Shown here piece after piece: positions 18,801 to 28,785 of a stretch of 64,000 nt of DNA. Below the pieces are notes generated by a model. The model had not been told where the DNA came from. It did not search any database and saw only the letters and a program-made list of their open reading frames with translations. Positions within the stretch are counted from its first letter, which is position 1; each line of letters begins with the position of its first letter. The translations under genes and the position numbers were made by a program. The stretch comes from Metapseudomonas resinovorans DSM 21078 (GTDB taxonomy: Bacteria; Pseudomonadota; Gammaproteobacteria; Pseudomonadales; Pseudomonadaceae). Where the stretch lies: NCBI RefSeq assembly GCF_000423545.1, contig NZ_AUIE01000028.1, forward strand, positions 1 through 64,000, in the 5' to 3' direction.

Positions 18801-18930
18801 TGGCAACTCCTGACTGCGACTTTCGGTCGCGCGACTATAGCGCGCCCACCCTGGCCGCCGCACGCCGTTGCCAAGACAAAGCCGGACGCGGGCATTAGAA
18901 TGGCCGCCATTCAATTCCGGTGGCAGCGAC

Positions 18931-19701
18931 ATGAACGATCCTCGCAAAGGCAACGACGCCGAACCCACGACCCACTTCGGTTATCAACAGGTCCCCGAGA
19001 GCCAGAAGGCCGACAAGGTCGCCGAGGTGTTCCACTCGGTGGCAGCCAAGTACGACCTGATGAACGACCTGATGTCCGGCGGCGTCCACCGCCTGTGGAA
19101 GCGCTTCACCATCGAGCTGTCCGGCGTCCGCCCGGGCAACCGCGTGCTGGACATCGCCGGCGGCACCGGCGACCTCACCCGCCAGTTCTCGCGCCTGGTG
19201 GGCGTGACCGGTGAAGTGGTGCTGGCCGACATCAACGCCTCCATGCTCAAGGTGGGTCGCGACAAGCTGCTGGACAGCGGCGTCGCCGGCAACGTCAGCT
19301 TCGTCCAGGCCGATGCCGAGAAGCTGCCCTTCCCCAACAACCACTTCGACGTGGTCACCATCGCCTTCGGCCTGCGCAACGTCACCCACAAGGACGAAGC
19401 CATTCGTTCCATGCTGCGCGTGCTCAAACCGGGCGGCCGCCTGCTGGTCCTGGAGTTCTCCAAACCCACCAGCGGCCTGCTGTCCAAGGCCTATGACGCC
19501 TACTCCTTCAGCCTCCTGCCGCTGATGGGCAAGCTGATCACCAACGACGCCGAAAGCTACCGCTATCTGGCCGAGTCGATCCGCATGCACCCGGACCAGG
19601 AAACCCTGAAAGCGATGATGGTCGAGGCCGGTTTCGAACGGGTCACCTACCACAACATGACGGGCGGCATCGTCGCCCTGCACCGCGGCATCAAGCCCTG
19701 A
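18931..19701 (+). CDS. ubiE: ubiquinone/menaquinone C-methyltransferase
   Basis: 256-residue SAM-dependent methyltransferase of quinone biosynthesis, also methylating demethylmenaquinone where present. SAM-binding motif I reads [12 protein letters not shown]; the family signatures [17 protein letters not shown] and [19 protein letters not shown] are intact. ATG at 18931 gives the family N-terminus; the open frame upstream is not conserved. The TGA shares one base with the ubiJ ATG, so the ubi genes are translationally coupled. Confidence 0.96.
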   Translation: MNDPRKGNDAEPTTHFGYQQVPESQKADKVAEVFHSVAAKYDLMNDLMSGGVHRLWKRFTIELSGVRPGNRVLDIAGGTGDLTRQFSRLVGVTGEVVLADINASMLKVGRDKLLDSGVAGNVSFVQADAEKLPFPNNHFDVVTIAFGLRNVTHKDEAIRSMLRVLKPGGRLLVLEFSKPTSGLLSKAYDAYSFSLLPLMGKLITNDAESYRYLAESIRMHPDQETLKAMMVEAGFERVTYHNMTGGIVALHRGIKP

Positions 19702-20318
19702 TGCTGACCCAGGCGCTGCTGGCCGGTATCGAGCTCGGCCTCAACCGGGTGCTGACCCTGGACAGCACCGCGTTGCCGCGCATGGCCGCGCTGGAAGGCA
19801 GCGTCATCGAAGTCGACTGCCAAAACCCCGCGCTGACCTTGTTCCTGCTTCCCGGAGGCGATGGCCTGAAGCTTTCCGCCCACTGGTCCGCTCCCGCCGA
19901 TTGCCGCCTGCGCGCACCGGCCAGCAGCCTGTTGAAGCTGGCCACCACGCGGGAGAAGACCGCCGTCCTGCACAGTCCGGAAGTGACCCTGGAAGGCGAC
20001 AGCGCTGCGCTGCTGGAACTGGCTGCCATCCTCCAGGACCTAGAGCTGGACTGGGAGTATGAGCTGTCACGCTGGCTCGGCCCGGTAGGCACCCAACTGC
20101 TCGCCGGCCACTTGCGCAGCCGGGCCAACTGGGCCGGACAGGGCCTGGACAGCCTGCGGCAGAACCTCGCCGACTACCTGGCCGAGGAGTCGCGTACCCT
20201 GGTGGGCCGCCGTGAAGCCGACGCGCGCTTTGCTGAACTGGATCGCCTCAAGCTCGCCCTCGACCGCCTCGACGCCCGCGTCGAGCGTCTGAACCAGAGA
20301 CTCAAGCCCAACGCATGA
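19701..20318 (+). CDS. ubiJ: ubiquinone biosynthesis accessory factor (SCP2 domain)
   Basis: 205 residues. The N-terminal SCP2-type lipid-binding fold (about 15-115) presents hydrophobic ubiquinone intermediates to the Ubi complex; a C-terminal coiled coil follows ([22 protein letters not shown]). It overlaps ubiE by 1 bp and ubiB by 4 bp, the standard proteobacterial ubiE-ubiJ-ubiB order. Sequence conservation of UbiJ is low, so the call depends on context and fold features. Confidence 0.88.
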   Translation: MLTQALLAGIELGLNRVLTLDSTALPRMAALEGSVIEVDCQNPALTLFLLPGGDGLKLSAHWSAPADCRLRAPASSLLKLATTREKTAVLHSPEVTLEGDSAALLELAAILQDLELDWEYELSRWLGPVGTQLLAGHLRSRANWAGQGLDSLRQNLADYLAEESRTLVGRREADARFAELDRLKLALDRLDARVERLNQRLKPNA

Positions 20319-21907
20319 AGCTGCTCGCCGCCCGCCGCCTGTTGCGCATCCAGCAGGTCGTCATCCGCTACCGCCTCGATGACCTGCTGCTCGAACTGCC
20401 GCTGCCCTGGTGGCTGCGCACGCTGAGCTACGCCCTGCCCTGGCGCTGGCTACCGCGCAAGGAACTGACCCTTTCCCGTGGCGAGCGCCTGCGTCTGGCC
20501 CTGGAAGACCTCGGCCCGATCTTCATCAAGTTCGGCCAGTTGCTCTCCACCCGTCGCGACCTGATGCCGCCGGATATGGCCGATGAACTGGCGCGCCTGC
20601 AGGACCAGGTACCGCCCTTCGCACCGGCGAAGGCCGTCGCGCGCATCGAGGAACAACTCGGCGCCAAGGTCAGCGAAGTGTTCGCCCGCTTCGACGTCGA
20701 GCCGCTGGCCTCGGCTTCGGTGGCCCAGGTCCACGCTGCCCAACTCAAGAGCGGCGAGGAAGTGGTCGTCAAGGTGATCCGCCCCAACCTGCGGCCGATC
20801 ATCCGTCAGGACCTCGCCTGGTTGTTCACCCTCGCCGGCCTGGCCGAGCGCGTGTCCGCCGATGCCCGCCGCCTGCGCCCGGTGGAAGTGGTGAGCGACT
20901 ACGAGAAGACCATCTACGACGAGCTCGACCTGCTCCGCGAAGCGGCCAACGCCAGCCAGCTGAGGCGCAACTTCGACGGCTCGCCGCTGCTCTACGTCCC
21001 GCAGGTCTACTGGGACTGGTGCCGCCCCAAGGTGCTGGTGATGGAACGCATCTACGGCATCCCGGTGACCGATCTGGCCACCCTCGCCGACCAGCGCACC
21101 GACATGAAACTGCTGGCCGAGCGCGGCGTGGAGATCTTCTTCACCCAGGTGTTCCGCGACAGCTTCTTCCACGCCGACATGCACCCCGGCAACATCTTCG
21201 TTGCCACCCGCCAGCCCTGGAACCCGCAGTACATCGCCATTGACTGCGGCATCATCGGCAGCCTCACCCCCGAGGACCAGGACTACCTCGCGCGCAACCT
21301 GATCGCCTTCTTCAAGCGCGACTACCGCCGCGTGGCGCAGTTGCACATCGATTCCGGCTGGGTGCCGCCGGAAACCAAGGTCAACGATTTCGAGGCGGCC
21401 ATCCGCACCGTCTGCGAACCGATCTTCGAAAAGCCGCTCAAGGACATCTCCTTCGGTCAGTTGCTGCTACGCCTGTTCCAGACCGCGCGCCGCTTCAACA
21501 TGGAAGTCCAGCCGCAATTGGTGCTGCTGCAGAAAACCCTGTTGAACATCGAAGGCCTGGGCCGCCAGCTCTACCCCGACCTGGACCTGTGGAGCACTGC
21601 GCAACCGTTCCTCGAGCGCTGGATGCGCGAACGGGTCAGCCCTTTGCACCTGCTGCGCAACCTACAGCAACAGGCCGAGCAGGTACCGCACCTGTCGCAG
21701 ATCGCTCGCGACACCCTGGAGCGCCTGGCCCAGCCCATCAGCGCCCCGCAGAAGGCCGAACAACCGATTGGCGCCCAGTGGCCGGCACGTCTGCTCGGCG
21801 CCCTGCTGATCGCCGGCGCAGCCACGCAAGGCCTGGCCCCCACGGCCGAAACCTGGCCCAGCTGGCTGATGCTGGCCGGCGGTCTATATCTGGTGCTGCG
21901 CCGATAG
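20315..21907 (+). CDS. ubiB: UbiB, atypical ABC1/ADCK-family kinase-like protein
   Basis: 530-residue membrane-associated protein needed for ubiquinone synthesis; the family has ATPase activity. Features: the KxGQ motif in [19 protein letters not shown], the Ala-rich loop ASASVAQVH in place of a Gly-rich loop, the Lys in VVVKVIRP, the catalytic-loop [10 protein letters not shown], and the metal-binding DCG. Two hydrophobic segments near the C-terminus ([23 protein letters not shown]) anchor it to the inner membrane. Confidence 0.95.
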   Translation: MKLLAARRLLRIQQVVIRYRLDDLLLELPLPWWLRTLSYALPWRWLPRKELTLSRGERLRLALEDLGPIFIKFGQLLSTRRDLMPPDMADELARLQDQVPPFAPAKAVARIEEQLGAKVSEVFARFDVEPLASASVAQVHAAQLKSGEEVVVKVIRPNLRPIIRQDLAWLFTLAGLAERVSADARRLRPVEVVSDYEKTIYDELDLLREAANASQLRRNFDGSPLLYVPQVYWDWCRPKVLVMERIYGIPVTDLATLADQRTDMKLLAERGVEIFFTQVFRDSFFHADMHPGNIFVATRQPWNPQYIAIDCGIIGSLTPEDQDYLARNLIAFFKRDYRRVAQLHIDSGWVPPETKVNDFEAAIRTVCEPIFEKPLKDISFGQLLLRLFQTARRFNMEVQPQLVLLQKTLLNIEGLGRQLYPDLDLWSTAQPFLERWMRERVSPLHLLRNLQQQAEQVPHLSQIARDTLERLAQPISAPQKAEQPIGAQWPARLLGALLIAGAATQGLAPTAETWPSWLMLAGGLYLVLRR

Positions 21908-21985
21908 CCAGCCCCGAGTGGCACTGGCACACTATTTCGATCCGAGTGCCGGCCCCGTGAGGCCGGCCCAGTTGTGGAAGACACG

Positions 21986-22387
21986 ATGAAAGACTGGCTG
22001 GAAGAGATTCACTGGAATGCCGAAGGCCTGGTCCCGGCGATTGCCCAGGACCACAAGACGGGTCGCGTGCTGATGATGGCCTGGATGAACCGCGAAGCCC
22101 TCGCCCTCACCGTTGCCGAGAATCGCGCCATCTACTGGTCACGCTCCCGTGGCAAGCTGTGGCGCAAGGGCGAGGAGTCCGGCCATGTGCAGCACCTCCA
22201 CGAGCTGCGCCTGGACTGCGACGCCGACGTCGTCATCCTGCGGGTCGAGCAACTGGGCGGCATCGCCTGCCATACTGGACGCGAAAGCTGCTTCTACCGC
22301 GTCTTCGAGGACGGCGGCTGGAAGACCGTCGACCCCGTGCTCAAGGACCCGCATGCCATCTACGCCGCAGGACACAGCCATGAGTGA
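21986..22387 (+). CDS. hisI: phosphoribosyl-AMP cyclohydrolase
   Basis: 133-residue enzyme of histidine biosynthesis step 3, monofunctional here because hisE is a separate gene. Zinc/Mg motifs: [26 protein letters not shown], and [12 protein letters not shown] with the ligand cysteines. Start ATG at 21986 has GGAAG 6 nt upstream; a GTG 12 nt earlier would add MEDT and is less likely. It overlaps hisE by 8 bp. Confidence 0.95.
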   Translation: MKDWLEEIHWNAEGLVPAIAQDHKTGRVLMMAWMNREALALTVAENRAIYWSRSRGKLWRKGEESGHVQHLHELRLDCDADVVILRVEQLGGIACHTGRESCFYRVFEDGGWKTVDPVLKDPHAIYAAGHSHE

Positions 22388-22715
22388 TACCCTCGCCCGC
22401 CTGGCCGAGGTGCTGGAAGAGCGCAAGAATGCCGCGCCTGACAGCTCCTATGTCGCCAGCCTGTACCACAAGGGCCTGAACAAGATCCTGGAAAAGGTCG
22501 GCGAAGAAGCGGTGGAAACCATCCTCGCCGCCAAGGACGCCGCCGTCAGCGGCGACCACAGCGACCTGATCTACGAAACCGCCGACCTCTGGTTCCACAG
22601 CCTGGTCATGCTCGCCGCCCTCGGCCAGCACCCCCAGGCCGTGCTCGATGAACTGGACCGTCGCTTTGGCCTGTCCGGGCACGCCGAAAAGGCTGCCCGC
22701 GAGCCTTCCGCCTGA
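22380..22715 (+). CDS. hisE: phosphoribosyl-ATP pyrophosphatase
   Basis: 111-residue all-alpha MazG-like enzyme, step 2 of histidine biosynthesis. Typical motifs: [21 protein letters not shown] and [13 protein letters not shown], with the Glu/Asp metal ligands. ATG at 22380 lies inside the last codons of hisI, so translation is coupled. The frame is open further upstream but that is the shadow of hisI. Confidence 0.95.
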   Translation: MSDTLARLAEVLEERKNAAPDSSYVASLYHKGLNKILEKVGEEAVETILAAKDAAVSGDHSDLIYETADLWFHSLVMLAALGQHPQAVLDELDRRFGLSGHAEKAAREPSA

Positions 22716-22740
22716 CAAAGACAATCAAGAGGAACACTCC

Positions 22741-22998
22741 ATGGGTATTTTCGACTGGAAACACTGGCTGGTCATTCTCATCGTCGTCGTCCTGGTATTC
22801 GGCACCAAGCGCCTGAAGACCCTTGGTTCCGACGTCGGCGACGCCATCAAGGGCTTCCGCAAGGCGATGAACACCGAAGAAGAAGGTGCCAAGCCCGAGC
22901 AACCCGCCGCGCAGCAATCCAACACCCCGCTGAACCAGCCGCACACCATCGACGGCCAGGCGCAGAAGGTGCAGGACCCGGTGACCCGCAAGGACTGA
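22741..22998 (+). CDS. tatA: twin-arginine translocase subunit TatA
   Basis: 85 residues: an N-terminal membrane helix ([12 protein letters not shown]), then the hinge [14 protein letters not shown] and an amphipathic helix, then a polar tail. TatA multimers form the conduit for folded Tat substrates. ATG at 22741 has AGAGGA upstream. It lies 25 bp after hisE and 6 bp before tatB. Confidence 0.94.
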   Translation: MGIFDWKHWLVILIVVVLVFGTKRLKTLGSDVGDAIKGFRKAMNTEEEGAKPEQPAAQQSNTPLNQPHTIDGQAQKVQDPVTRKD

Positions 22999-23004
22999 TG
23001 CCCC

Positions 23005-23529
23005 ATGTTCGGTATCAGCTTTGGTGAACTGCTGCTGATTGGCCTGATCGCCCTCCTGGTGCTCGGGCCTGAACGGCTGCCCGGCGCGGCACGCACCGCC
23101 GGCCTGTGGATCGGACGCCTGAAACGCAGCTTCAATGCGATCAAGACCGAGGTCGAACGCGAAATCGGCGCCGACGAGATCCGTCGCCAGCTGCATAACG
23201 AACACATCATGGCGCTGGAGAAGCAGATCAAGGAGAGCATTGTGCCTCCGACCGCCGAATCCCTGCTTTCCGAAGCCGAGCCTGAAAGCGACGCTGCGCC
23301 CCCCGCTCCCGCGAACCCCGCAGCACCGGCAGCGCAAGCAGTACCGGCAACAGCGGCGCCAGCTCCAGCTCCAGCGACGACTGCAGCAGCGGCAGCGGCG
23401 GCTCCGGCTCCGGCTCCGGCCACACCGAACCAGCCCGGCGCGGGCACGCCCGCCCAGGCGCCCAACGCCACGTCGGCTCCCCAGCCACAGGCCCCCATCG
23501 AACCGCAGCAGCCGTCCCGCATCCCATGA
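23005..23529 (+). CDS. tatB: twin-arginine translocase subunit TatB
   Basis: 174 residues. The N-terminal helix [25 protein letters not shown] shows the TatB-specific Glu in the membrane segment and the GPERLP hinge; an amphipathic helix follows ([17 protein letters not shown]). From about residue 95 the tail is Ala/Pro/Thr-rich low complexity, longer than in E. coli TatB. TatB with TatC forms the receptor for twin-arginine signal peptides. Its TGA overlaps the tatC start. Confidence 0.93.
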   Translation: MFGISFGELLLIGLIALLVLGPERLPGAARTAGLWIGRLKRSFNAIKTEVEREIGADEIRRQLHNEHIMALEKQIKESIVPPTAESLLSEAEPESDAAPPAPANPAAPAAQAVPATAAPAPAPATTAAAAAAAPAPAPATPNQPGAGTPAQAPNATSAPQPQAPIEPQQPSRIP

Positions 23530-24326
23530 GCGACCAGAAGCCGGAACAAGACCAGGAAATGCCCCTGGTCTCGCACCTCACCGAACTGCGTACGCGCCTG
23601 TTGCGCTGCGTGGCGGCGATCTTCCTGATCTTCGCCGGCCTGTTCTACTTCGCCCAGAAGATCTACACCCTGGTATCCGCGCCCCTGCGCCAGTACCTGC
23701 CGGAAGGCGCGACCATGATCGCCACCGACGTGGCTTCGCCCTTCCTCACGCCATTCAAACTGACCATGATGGTGGCGCTTTTCCTCGCCATGCCGGTCAT
23801 CCTGCACCAGGTCTGGGGCTTCATCGCACCCGGCCTGTACAAGCACGAGAAGCGCATTGCCCTGCCGCTGCTGGTGTCGAGCATCGTCCTCTTCTACGCC
23901 GGCATGGCTTTCGCCTACTTCCTGGTGTTCCCGCTGATCTTCCACTTCTTCGCCAGCGTGACCCCGGAAGGCGTGTCGATGATGACCGACATCAGCAGCT
24001 ACCTCGACTTCGTGATGACGCTGTTCTTCGCCTTCGGCGTGGCCTTCGAGATTCCCGTGGCGGTGATCCTGCTGATCTGGGTCGGCATCGTCGACGTTGC
24101 CTACCTCAAGCGTATCCGCCCCTATGTGATCATTGGCTGCTTCGTCGTGGGCATGATCCTGACCCCGCCAGACATCTTCTCGCAGACCCTGCTGGCCGTG
24201 CCCATGTGGCTGCTGTTCGAAGTCGGCGTGTTCTTTGGCGGCATGATCCGCAAGCGCGGCGACCATCCGGATGACGGCGCCGAAGAACCCGAAGACGGCG
24301 ACCAACCGCCTGCTACCCACCCGTGA
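23526..24326 (+). CDS. tatC: twin-arginine translocase subunit TatC
   Basis: 266-residue inner-membrane protein with six hydrophobic segments and the N-terminal signature [15 protein letters not shown], whose Glu contacts the twin-arginine signal. [32 protein letters not shown] is the conserved second region. ATG overlaps the tatB stop by 4 bp. The C-terminal tail is acidic ([12 protein letters not shown]). Confidence 0.96.
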   Translation: MSDQKPEQDQEMPLVSHLTELRTRLLRCVAAIFLIFAGLFYFAQKIYTLVSAPLRQYLPEGATMIATDVASPFLTPFKLTMMVALFLAMPVILHQVWGFIAPGLYKHEKRIALPLLVSSIVLFYAGMAFAYFLVFPLIFHFFASVTPEGVSMMTDISSYLDFVMTLFFAFGVAFEIPVAVILLIWVGIVDVAYLKRIRPYVIIGCFVVGMILTPPDIFSQTLLAVPMWLLFEVGVFFGGMIRKRGDHPDDGAEEPEDGDQPPATHP

Positions 24327-25030
24327 ATCTGCTTCTACTCGAAGACGCCGACTTCATCGCGGCGGACCGTGCGCACCTGGAAGGCCGGCGCCTGAAGCAC
24401 CTCCATGAGGTGCACCGCGCCGAGGCTGGCGACAGCCTGCGAGTTGGCCGCCTTGGCGGACAAATGGGCCAGGGCCACCTGCTGCGCCTGGAAGCCGACT
24501 GTGCGGAGTTGGAAGTCAGCTTCGACCAGCCGCCTCCTGCGAAGCTGCCCATCACCCTGCTGCTGGCGCTGCCACGGCCAAAGATGCTCCGCCGCGTGTT
24601 CCAGACCGTCGCCGCCATGGGCGTGCCGCGCCTGGTGCTATTGAACAGCTACCGCGTGGAGAAGAGTTTCTGGCAAACCCCCTTCCTCGAACCGGCCGCC
24701 ATCCGTGAGCAGTTGATCCTGGGGCTGGAACAGGCGCGGGATACCGTCCTGCCCGAGGTAATCATCGAGAAGCGCTTCAAGCCCTTCGTCGAGGACCGCC
24801 TGCCGCAACTCGCCGCCAACACCCTGGGTCTTGTGGGCCATCCTGGCGACTACCCACCCTGCCCGCGCGCGGTTAGCCAGCCCATCACCCTGGCCATTGG
24901 CCCGGAAGGCGGCTGGATTCCCTATGAAGTGGAGAAACTGCGCGAGGCCGGCCTGCAGCCGGTGCAACTCGGCGAGCGCATCCTGCGCGTCGAGACAGCG
25001 GTCACCGCATTGCTCGCCCGGCTTTTCTGA
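24323..25030 (+). CDS. rsmE: 16S rRNA (uracil-1498-N3)-methyltransferase
   Basis: 235-residue SPOUT methyltransferase that modifies U1498 in the decoding region of 16S rRNA. It has an N-terminal PUA-like domain ([17 protein letters not shown]) and a trefoil-knot SAM site ([20 protein letters not shown]). Start is GTG at 24323, overlapping the tatC TGA in GTGA; it gives the proper N-terminus [11 protein letters not shown]. Cotranscription with tatABC follows from the overlap. Confidence 0.92.
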   Translation: MNLLLLEDADFIAADRAHLEGRRLKHLHEVHRAEAGDSLRVGRLGGQMGQGHLLRLEADCAELEVSFDQPPPAKLPITLLLALPRPKMLRRVFQTVAAMGVPRLVLLNSYRVEKSFWQTPFLEPAAIREQLILGLEQARDTVLPEVIIEKRFKPFVEDRLPQLAANTLGLVGHPGDYPPCPRAVSQPITLAIGPEGGWIPYEVEKLREAGLQPVQLGERILRVETAVTALLARLF

Positions 25031-25069
25031 GGCAGGCTGACGGCATCCTTTCGACATCGAGATTGAGCC

Positions 25070-25492
25070 ATGCGCCCGCTGACCATCGACCTCGACCAAC
25101 TCGCCTTCGCCCTCAACACCGCCGGCCTCGACCATTACCTGGACCTGCTAAGCGGCAAGGTGCTGCTGATCCCCGAAGAAGACGCCGACCCCGAACTCGA
25201 AGCCTTGCTGCGCGACGAACCGGAGCGTTTCCTGCTGGTGGAGCCGCTCGGCCATGGCGATGAGCTGGCGTTGATGCAGGAATTCCTCAGCGAAGTGGTC
25301 CATCCCCATGCCTTCGCCGCCCTGCAGCAGGCCCTCGCGGGCCGCAAGCCGGTACGCACCTTTCGCCACGTGCTGATGGAGTACCCGGTACTGCTGGAAG
25401 CCTGGCACCAGTTCGAAGCCGCCCGCCTGCGCGAGCTGGCCCAGGACTGGCTGGAAGAGAACGAGCTGAGCCCGGCCACGCCGCTGCATTGA
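25070..25492 (+). CDS. UPF0158 family protein
   Basis: 140 residues resembling UPF0158 (PF03682): LDQLAFALNTAG, a PEEDADPELEALLRDEPERFLLVEP stretch, FLSEV, and a C-terminal WHQFEAARLRELAQDWLEEN. No catalytic motif is evident and no function is assigned to the family. The gene follows rsmE by 39 bp and is probably the last of the tat-rsmE transcript. Confidence 0.72.
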   Translation: MRPLTIDLDQLAFALNTAGLDHYLDLLSGKVLLIPEEDADPELEALLRDEPERFLLVEPLGHGDELALMQEFLSEVVHPHAFAALQQALAGRKPVRTFRHVLMEYPVLLEAWHQFEAARLRELAQDWLEENELSPATPLH

Positions 25493-25510
25493 GGGTGCCC
25501 CTCCCATTAT

Positions 25511-25653
25511 GGGAGCGAACTCATTCGCGAAAGGCTACGCCTACCCTCACCCCGGCCCTCTCCCGGAGGGAGAGGGGGCTGTCTGTGCCGGTGCCTGGCA
25601 CAGCGCACTTTCTGTAGGGGCGAGTTCATTCGCCAAGGGCCGCACAGCGGCCC
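25511..25653. repeat. cluster of REP-type repeats
   Basis: Two copies of a REP core lie here: GGGAGCGAACTCATTCGCG from 25511, and TAGGGGCGAGTTCATTCGCC from 25615. The second is followed by a GGGCCGC/GCGGCCC hairpin (25637-25653). Between them is a separate hairpin CCCTCTCCC/GGGAGAGGG (25556-25576), a second common pseudomonad intergenic repeat. The 25637-25653 stem sits 12 bp after the end of the ABC ATPase gene and may double as its terminator. No gene is visible in 25493-25665. Confidence 0.65.
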
Positions 25654-25665
25654 AAAGCAATCCGA

Positions 25666-26400
25666 TCAGAGCACCTGCCGCAGGAAGCTCTGTGCGCGCG
25701 GGTCCTGGGGCTTCTCGAAGAACTGCGCGGGGGGCGCATCTTCCAGCAGCTTGCCGTGATCGAAGAACAGCACCCGGTCGGCAACCTCGCGGGCGAAGCC
25801 CATTTCGTGGGTCACGCAGACCATGGTCATGCCTTCCTGGGCGAGCTGCTTCATCACGTCCAGCACTTCGCCGACCATTTCCGGGTCCAGTGCCGAAGTG
25901 GGCTCGTCGAACAGCATCACCTTGGGCTCCATGCACAGGGCGCGGGCGATGGCCACGCGTTGCTGCTGGCCGCCGGAGAGGCGCGACGGGTACTCGTTGG
26001 CCTTCTGCCCGATGCCCACCTTTGCCAGCAGCGCCTGAGCCTTGGCCTCGCGCTCGGCCTTGCCACGCTTGCGCACGACTTTCTGCGCCAGACAGAGGTT
26101 TTCCAGCACGGTCATGTGCGGGAACAGGTTGAAGTGCTGGAACACCATGCCCACCTCGCGGCGGTAGGCGTTCACGTCGGTTTTCGGGTTGGCGAGGTCG
26201 ACGCCGTCGATGCTCACCGAACCGGAATCCAGCTCTTCCAGGCCGTTCAGGCAGCGCAGGAAGGTGGATTTACCCGAGCCCGAGGGGCCGATCACCACCA
26301 CGACCTCACCACGCTTCACCTGCGTGGTGACGTTATCCACAGCCCGCACTTCATGGCCGCGGGCATCGAAGACTTTCACCAGATTGCGGACTTCAATCAC
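25666..26400 (-). CDS. polar amino-acid ABC transporter ATPase
   Basis: 244 residues of the GlnQ/HisP type that power periplasmic amino-acid uptake: Walker [11 protein letters not shown]-loop [14 protein letters not shown], signature [15 protein letters not shown], Walker [14 protein letters not shown] and switch His in VTHEM. Start is GTG at 26400, which gives [11 protein letters not shown] and overlaps the permease end by 8 bp. The longer frame upstream (43 extra residues) is the antisense-like shadow of the permease. Third gene of binding protein - permease - ATPase. The exact substrate cannot be read from sequence. Confidence 0.9.
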   Translation of the reverse strand: MIEVRNLVKVFDARGHEVRAVDNVTTQVKRGEVVVVIGPSGSGKSTFLRCLNGLEELDSGSVSIDGVDLANPKTDVNAYRREVGMVFQHFNLFPHMTVLENLCLAQKVVRKRGKAEREAKAQALLAKVGIGQKANEYPSRLSGGQQQRVAIARALCMEPKVMLFDEPTSALDPEMVGEVLDVMKQLAQEGMTMVCVTHEMGFAREVADRVLFFDHGKLLEDAPPAQFFEKPQDPRAQSFLRQVL

Positions 26401-27355
26401 TTTTCCCGAGCCTCCGCTCCAGGCGGCTGGCGATTTGCGACAGCGGCAGGTTGATGACGAGGTAGAGGGCTGCGACGCAGAACCAGATCTCGAAGGTGGA
26501 GAAGGACGTGGTGATCGCTTCGCGGCCACTCTTGGTGAGTTCGGTGATGGCGATCACCGAAACCAGCGAGGTGTCCTTCACCAGGCTGATGAACTGCCCG
26601 GCCAGCGGTGGCAACACGCGCTTGAAGGCCTGCGGCAGGATCACATGACGCATGGACTGGCCTGCGGTCAGGCCAAGGGAGCGCGCCGCCTCGTTCTGGC
26701 CACGGGCGATGGACTGCACCCCGGCGCGGACGATCTCGCCCACATAGGCGCCAGTGAACAGCGCCAGCGCGGCCACCCCGGCGAACTCGCGGGAGAGGTT
26801 CAACACGGTGCCGATGAAGAAGTAGAAGATGAAGATCTGCACCAGCAGCGGCGTACCACGCACCAGCTCGACATAGACGGTGGACAGGTCGCGCAGCGTG
26901 GGGTTGTTCGACAAGCGGCAGAGGCCGGTGAACAGGCCGATGGCCAGGCCGAACACACCAGAGGCCACGGAAATCCACAGGGTGGTCCAGAGCCCCCAGA
27001 GCAGCGGTCCGGCAGCCCAGTGGCGTGTCACGCCAATCAGGTCGCCTTCGGAAACATCGTCGCCCTGACTCACCTGCAGGCTGTCGCGGGCCACTTCCAG
27101 TACCTGTTCCTCACCGCCCTCGGCGGTCAGGGTCACACGGGCGTTGTCGCCGGCATCGGCAATAGCGCTGACGGTGCCGTAGTCGGCTGCGCGCTGACCT
27201 TCCTCTGCCTGGTAGGCGAAGTACTGGGGCACGCGATTCCAGCGCCATTCGTAGGAAATCAGTGAGGTGGAGTACCAGAGGCCCCAGCCCGTCACGACCA
27301 GGATCAGACCGGTCAGGACGTGCCAGGGCCAGGTGCGGCGATGTTTGCTAGTCAC
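26393..27355 (-). CDS. amino-acid ABC transporter permease with extra periplasmic domain
   Basis: 320 residues. The C-terminal 215 are a HisM/GlnP-type permease ([20 protein letters not shown], and the EAA loop [23 protein letters not shown]). The first 105 residues are atypical: one membrane helix (about 12-30), then a soluble stretch of about 75 residues ([15 protein letters not shown] ... [12 protein letters not shown]) before the usual first helix, probably facing the periplasm. Start is GTG at 27355 with a poor ribosome binding site. A hairpin terminator separates it from the binding-protein gene, which may lower its expression relative to that gene. Confidence 0.88.
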   Translation of the reverse strand: MTSKHRRTWPWHVLTGLILVVTGWGLWYSTSLISYEWRWNRVPQYFAYQAEEGQRAADYGTVSAIADAGDNARVTLTAEGGEEQVLEVARDSLQVSQGDDVSEGDLIGVTRHWAAGPLLWGLWTTLWISVASGVFGLAIGLFTGLCRLSNNPTLRDLSTVYVELVRGTPLLVQIFIFYFFIGTVLNLSREFAGVAALALFTGAYVGEIVRAGVQSIARGQNEAARSLGLTAGQSMRHVILPQAFKRVLPPLAGQFISLVKDTSLVSVIAITELTKSGREAITTSFSTFEIWFCVAALYLVINLPLSQIASRLERRLGKSD

Positions 27356-27381
27356 GGGAAATCTCGCTCATGGCGGGGTAC

Positions 27382-27414
27382 AAAAGGCAGGCCCGGCCTT
27401 GTGGGCCGGGCCTG
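27382..27414 (-). terminator. attenuating terminator between binding protein and permease genes
   Basis: An 11-bp perfect stem (27388-27398 / 27404-27414), loop TTGTG; on the minus strand it is followed by CCTTTTG. It lies about 20 bp after the binding-protein stop. Such intercistronic stems are known to give high binding-protein to permease ratios. Confidence 0.7.
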
Positions 27415-27435
27415 TCGAAGCCAGCGTCAGCCGAC

Positions 27436-28227
27436 TTATTCCATCTCTTTCAGCCAGTCGGTCTTCTTGAACCACTTGGCATGGATGCGATCGTAGGTGC
27501 CGTCATGGCGGATCTGGTGCATCCAGTTGTTGATCCAGTTGATGCTGTCGTAGTCACCCTTCTTCAGGCCGAAGGCCAGGGGCTCGAAGGTGAAGGGCTC
27601 TTCCAGGAACACCAGCTTGCCGGCGCCGGCCTTGTTCACCGCCACCACGTTGTACGGGGCGTCGTAGATGAAGGCGTCCGCCTTGCCGTTGACCACGTCC
27701 ATCACCGCTTCCTGCTCGTTGTCGAAGCCGTGGTACTGGGCCTTGGCAATCAACTTCTTGGCGACCATTTCGCCGGTGGTGCCGATCTTGGACGTGATGC
27801 GGTACTTGGCATCGTTCAGGTCCTTGTAGGACTTGATGTCGCCTTGCAGCTCCTTGCGGATCAGCAGGGTCTGGCCGACCACGATGAAGGGCTCGGAGAA
27901 GTTGATGCGCAGGTTGCGCTCCTGGGTCAGGGTCATGCCGGAACCGATCATGTCGAACTTGTCGGTCAGCAGGGCCGGGATGATGCCGTCGTAGCTGGTG
28001 GATACCAGCTCCAGCTTGACGCCCATGGCCTTGGACATGGCTTTGAGCAGGTCGACTTCGAAGCCGATGATCTCACCACGCTTGTTGGTCATTTCGAAGG
28101 GCATGTAGGTCGGGTCCATGCCGACGCGCAGGGTGCCGCGCTTGACTGCATCATCGACCATGCCAGCGTGGGCCAGACCAGTCAGGGCGCTGGCGGCGAA
28201 CAGCAGTGACGCGAGAAACTTTTTCAT
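27436..28227 (-). CDS. periplasmic amino-acid-binding protein (SBP family 3)
   Basis: 263 residues with a signal peptide MKKFLASLLFAASALTGLAHA cleaved before Gly22. Family-3 solute-binding signatures: LRVGMDPTYMPFEMTN, GFEVDLLKAMSKAMGVKLEL, FDMIGSGMTLTQERNLRINFSEPF and KIGTTGE. ATG at 28227 has AGGAGA 5 nt upstream. The ligand is probably a polar amino acid such as glutamine or glutamate, by similarity of the set to GlnHPQ; this is inference. In P. aeruginosa the equivalent set lies near the glucan genes, which are absent here. Confidence 0.9.
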   Translation of the reverse strand: MKKFLASLLFAASALTGLAHAGMVDDAVKRGTLRVGMDPTYMPFEMTNKRGEIIGFEVDLLKAMSKAMGVKLELVSTSYDGIIPALLTDKFDMIGSGMTLTQERNLRINFSEPFIVVGQTLLIRKELQGDIKSYKDLNDAKYRITSKIGTTGEMVAKKLIAKAQYHGFDNEQEAVMDVVNGKADAFIYDAPYNVVAVNKAGAGKLVFLEEPFTFEPLAFGLKKGDYDSINWINNWMHQIRHDGTYDRIHAKWFKKTDWLKEME

Positions 28228-28347
28228 TCTTTCTCCTAATGGGGCAGCTCGTTGTTGTTGTGCAGCCCACGAACGACGGGGCATGGCGCGCATGCTAAAC
28301 GGCATCTACGTGGATGGCGAGTCACGGGAAGCAGATATCGGGCCAGC

Positions 28348-28785
28348 TCAGCTTTCGAGCAGGAAAGTCACCGGCCCGTCGTTGACCAGATGGACCTGCA
28401 TGTTGGCGCCGAAGCGGCCGGTGGCCACCTGCGGATGCTTGAGCCGCGCCTGCTGCACCAGATAGTCGAACAGTTCCTCGCCGCGTGCCGGTGCGGCAGC
28501 GGTGGAGAAACTCGGGCGCAGCCCGCTCCTGGTATCGGCGGCCAGGGTGAACTGGGAGACCAGCAGCAGGCCGCCGCCAACCGCGCCGAGAGACAGATTC
28601 ATCTTGCCCTCGGCATCGGCAAACACGCGGTAGTTGACCAGCTTGTGCAGCAGCTTGTCGGCGCTGGCTTCGGTGTCCTGGGGCTCGACGCCCACCAGCA
28701 CCAGCAGCCCTTGGTCGATGGCGCCGACCACGTCCCCTTCGACCTCTACACGGGCGGCACTGACCCGTTGCAGCAGCGCCTTCAT
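28348..28785 (-). CDS. dtd: D-aminoacyl-tRNA deacylase
   Basis: 145-residue proofreading enzyme that hydrolyses D-amino acids from tRNA. The two conserved motifs are present: [12 protein letters not shown] (the SQFTL catalytic Thr) and the C-terminal NDGPVTFLL (cross-subunit Gly-cisPro equivalent is GP). Its ATG shares one base with the pip TGA, so pip-dtd are coupled. Termination is expected in 28228-28347, where no clear hairpin is seen. Confidence 0.95.
   Translation of the reverse strand: MKALLQRVSAARVEVEGDVVGAIDQGLLVLVGVEPQDTEASADKLLHKLVNYRVFADAEGKMNLSLGAVGGGLLLVSQFTLAADTRSGLRPSFSTAAAPARGEELFDYLVQQARLKHPQVATGRFGANMQVHLVNDGPVTFLLES

Noticed and set aside
22725-24320. 531-residue minus-strand frame over tatABC
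   Set aside because: His/Glu/Asp-rich shadow of the tat genes with no domain.
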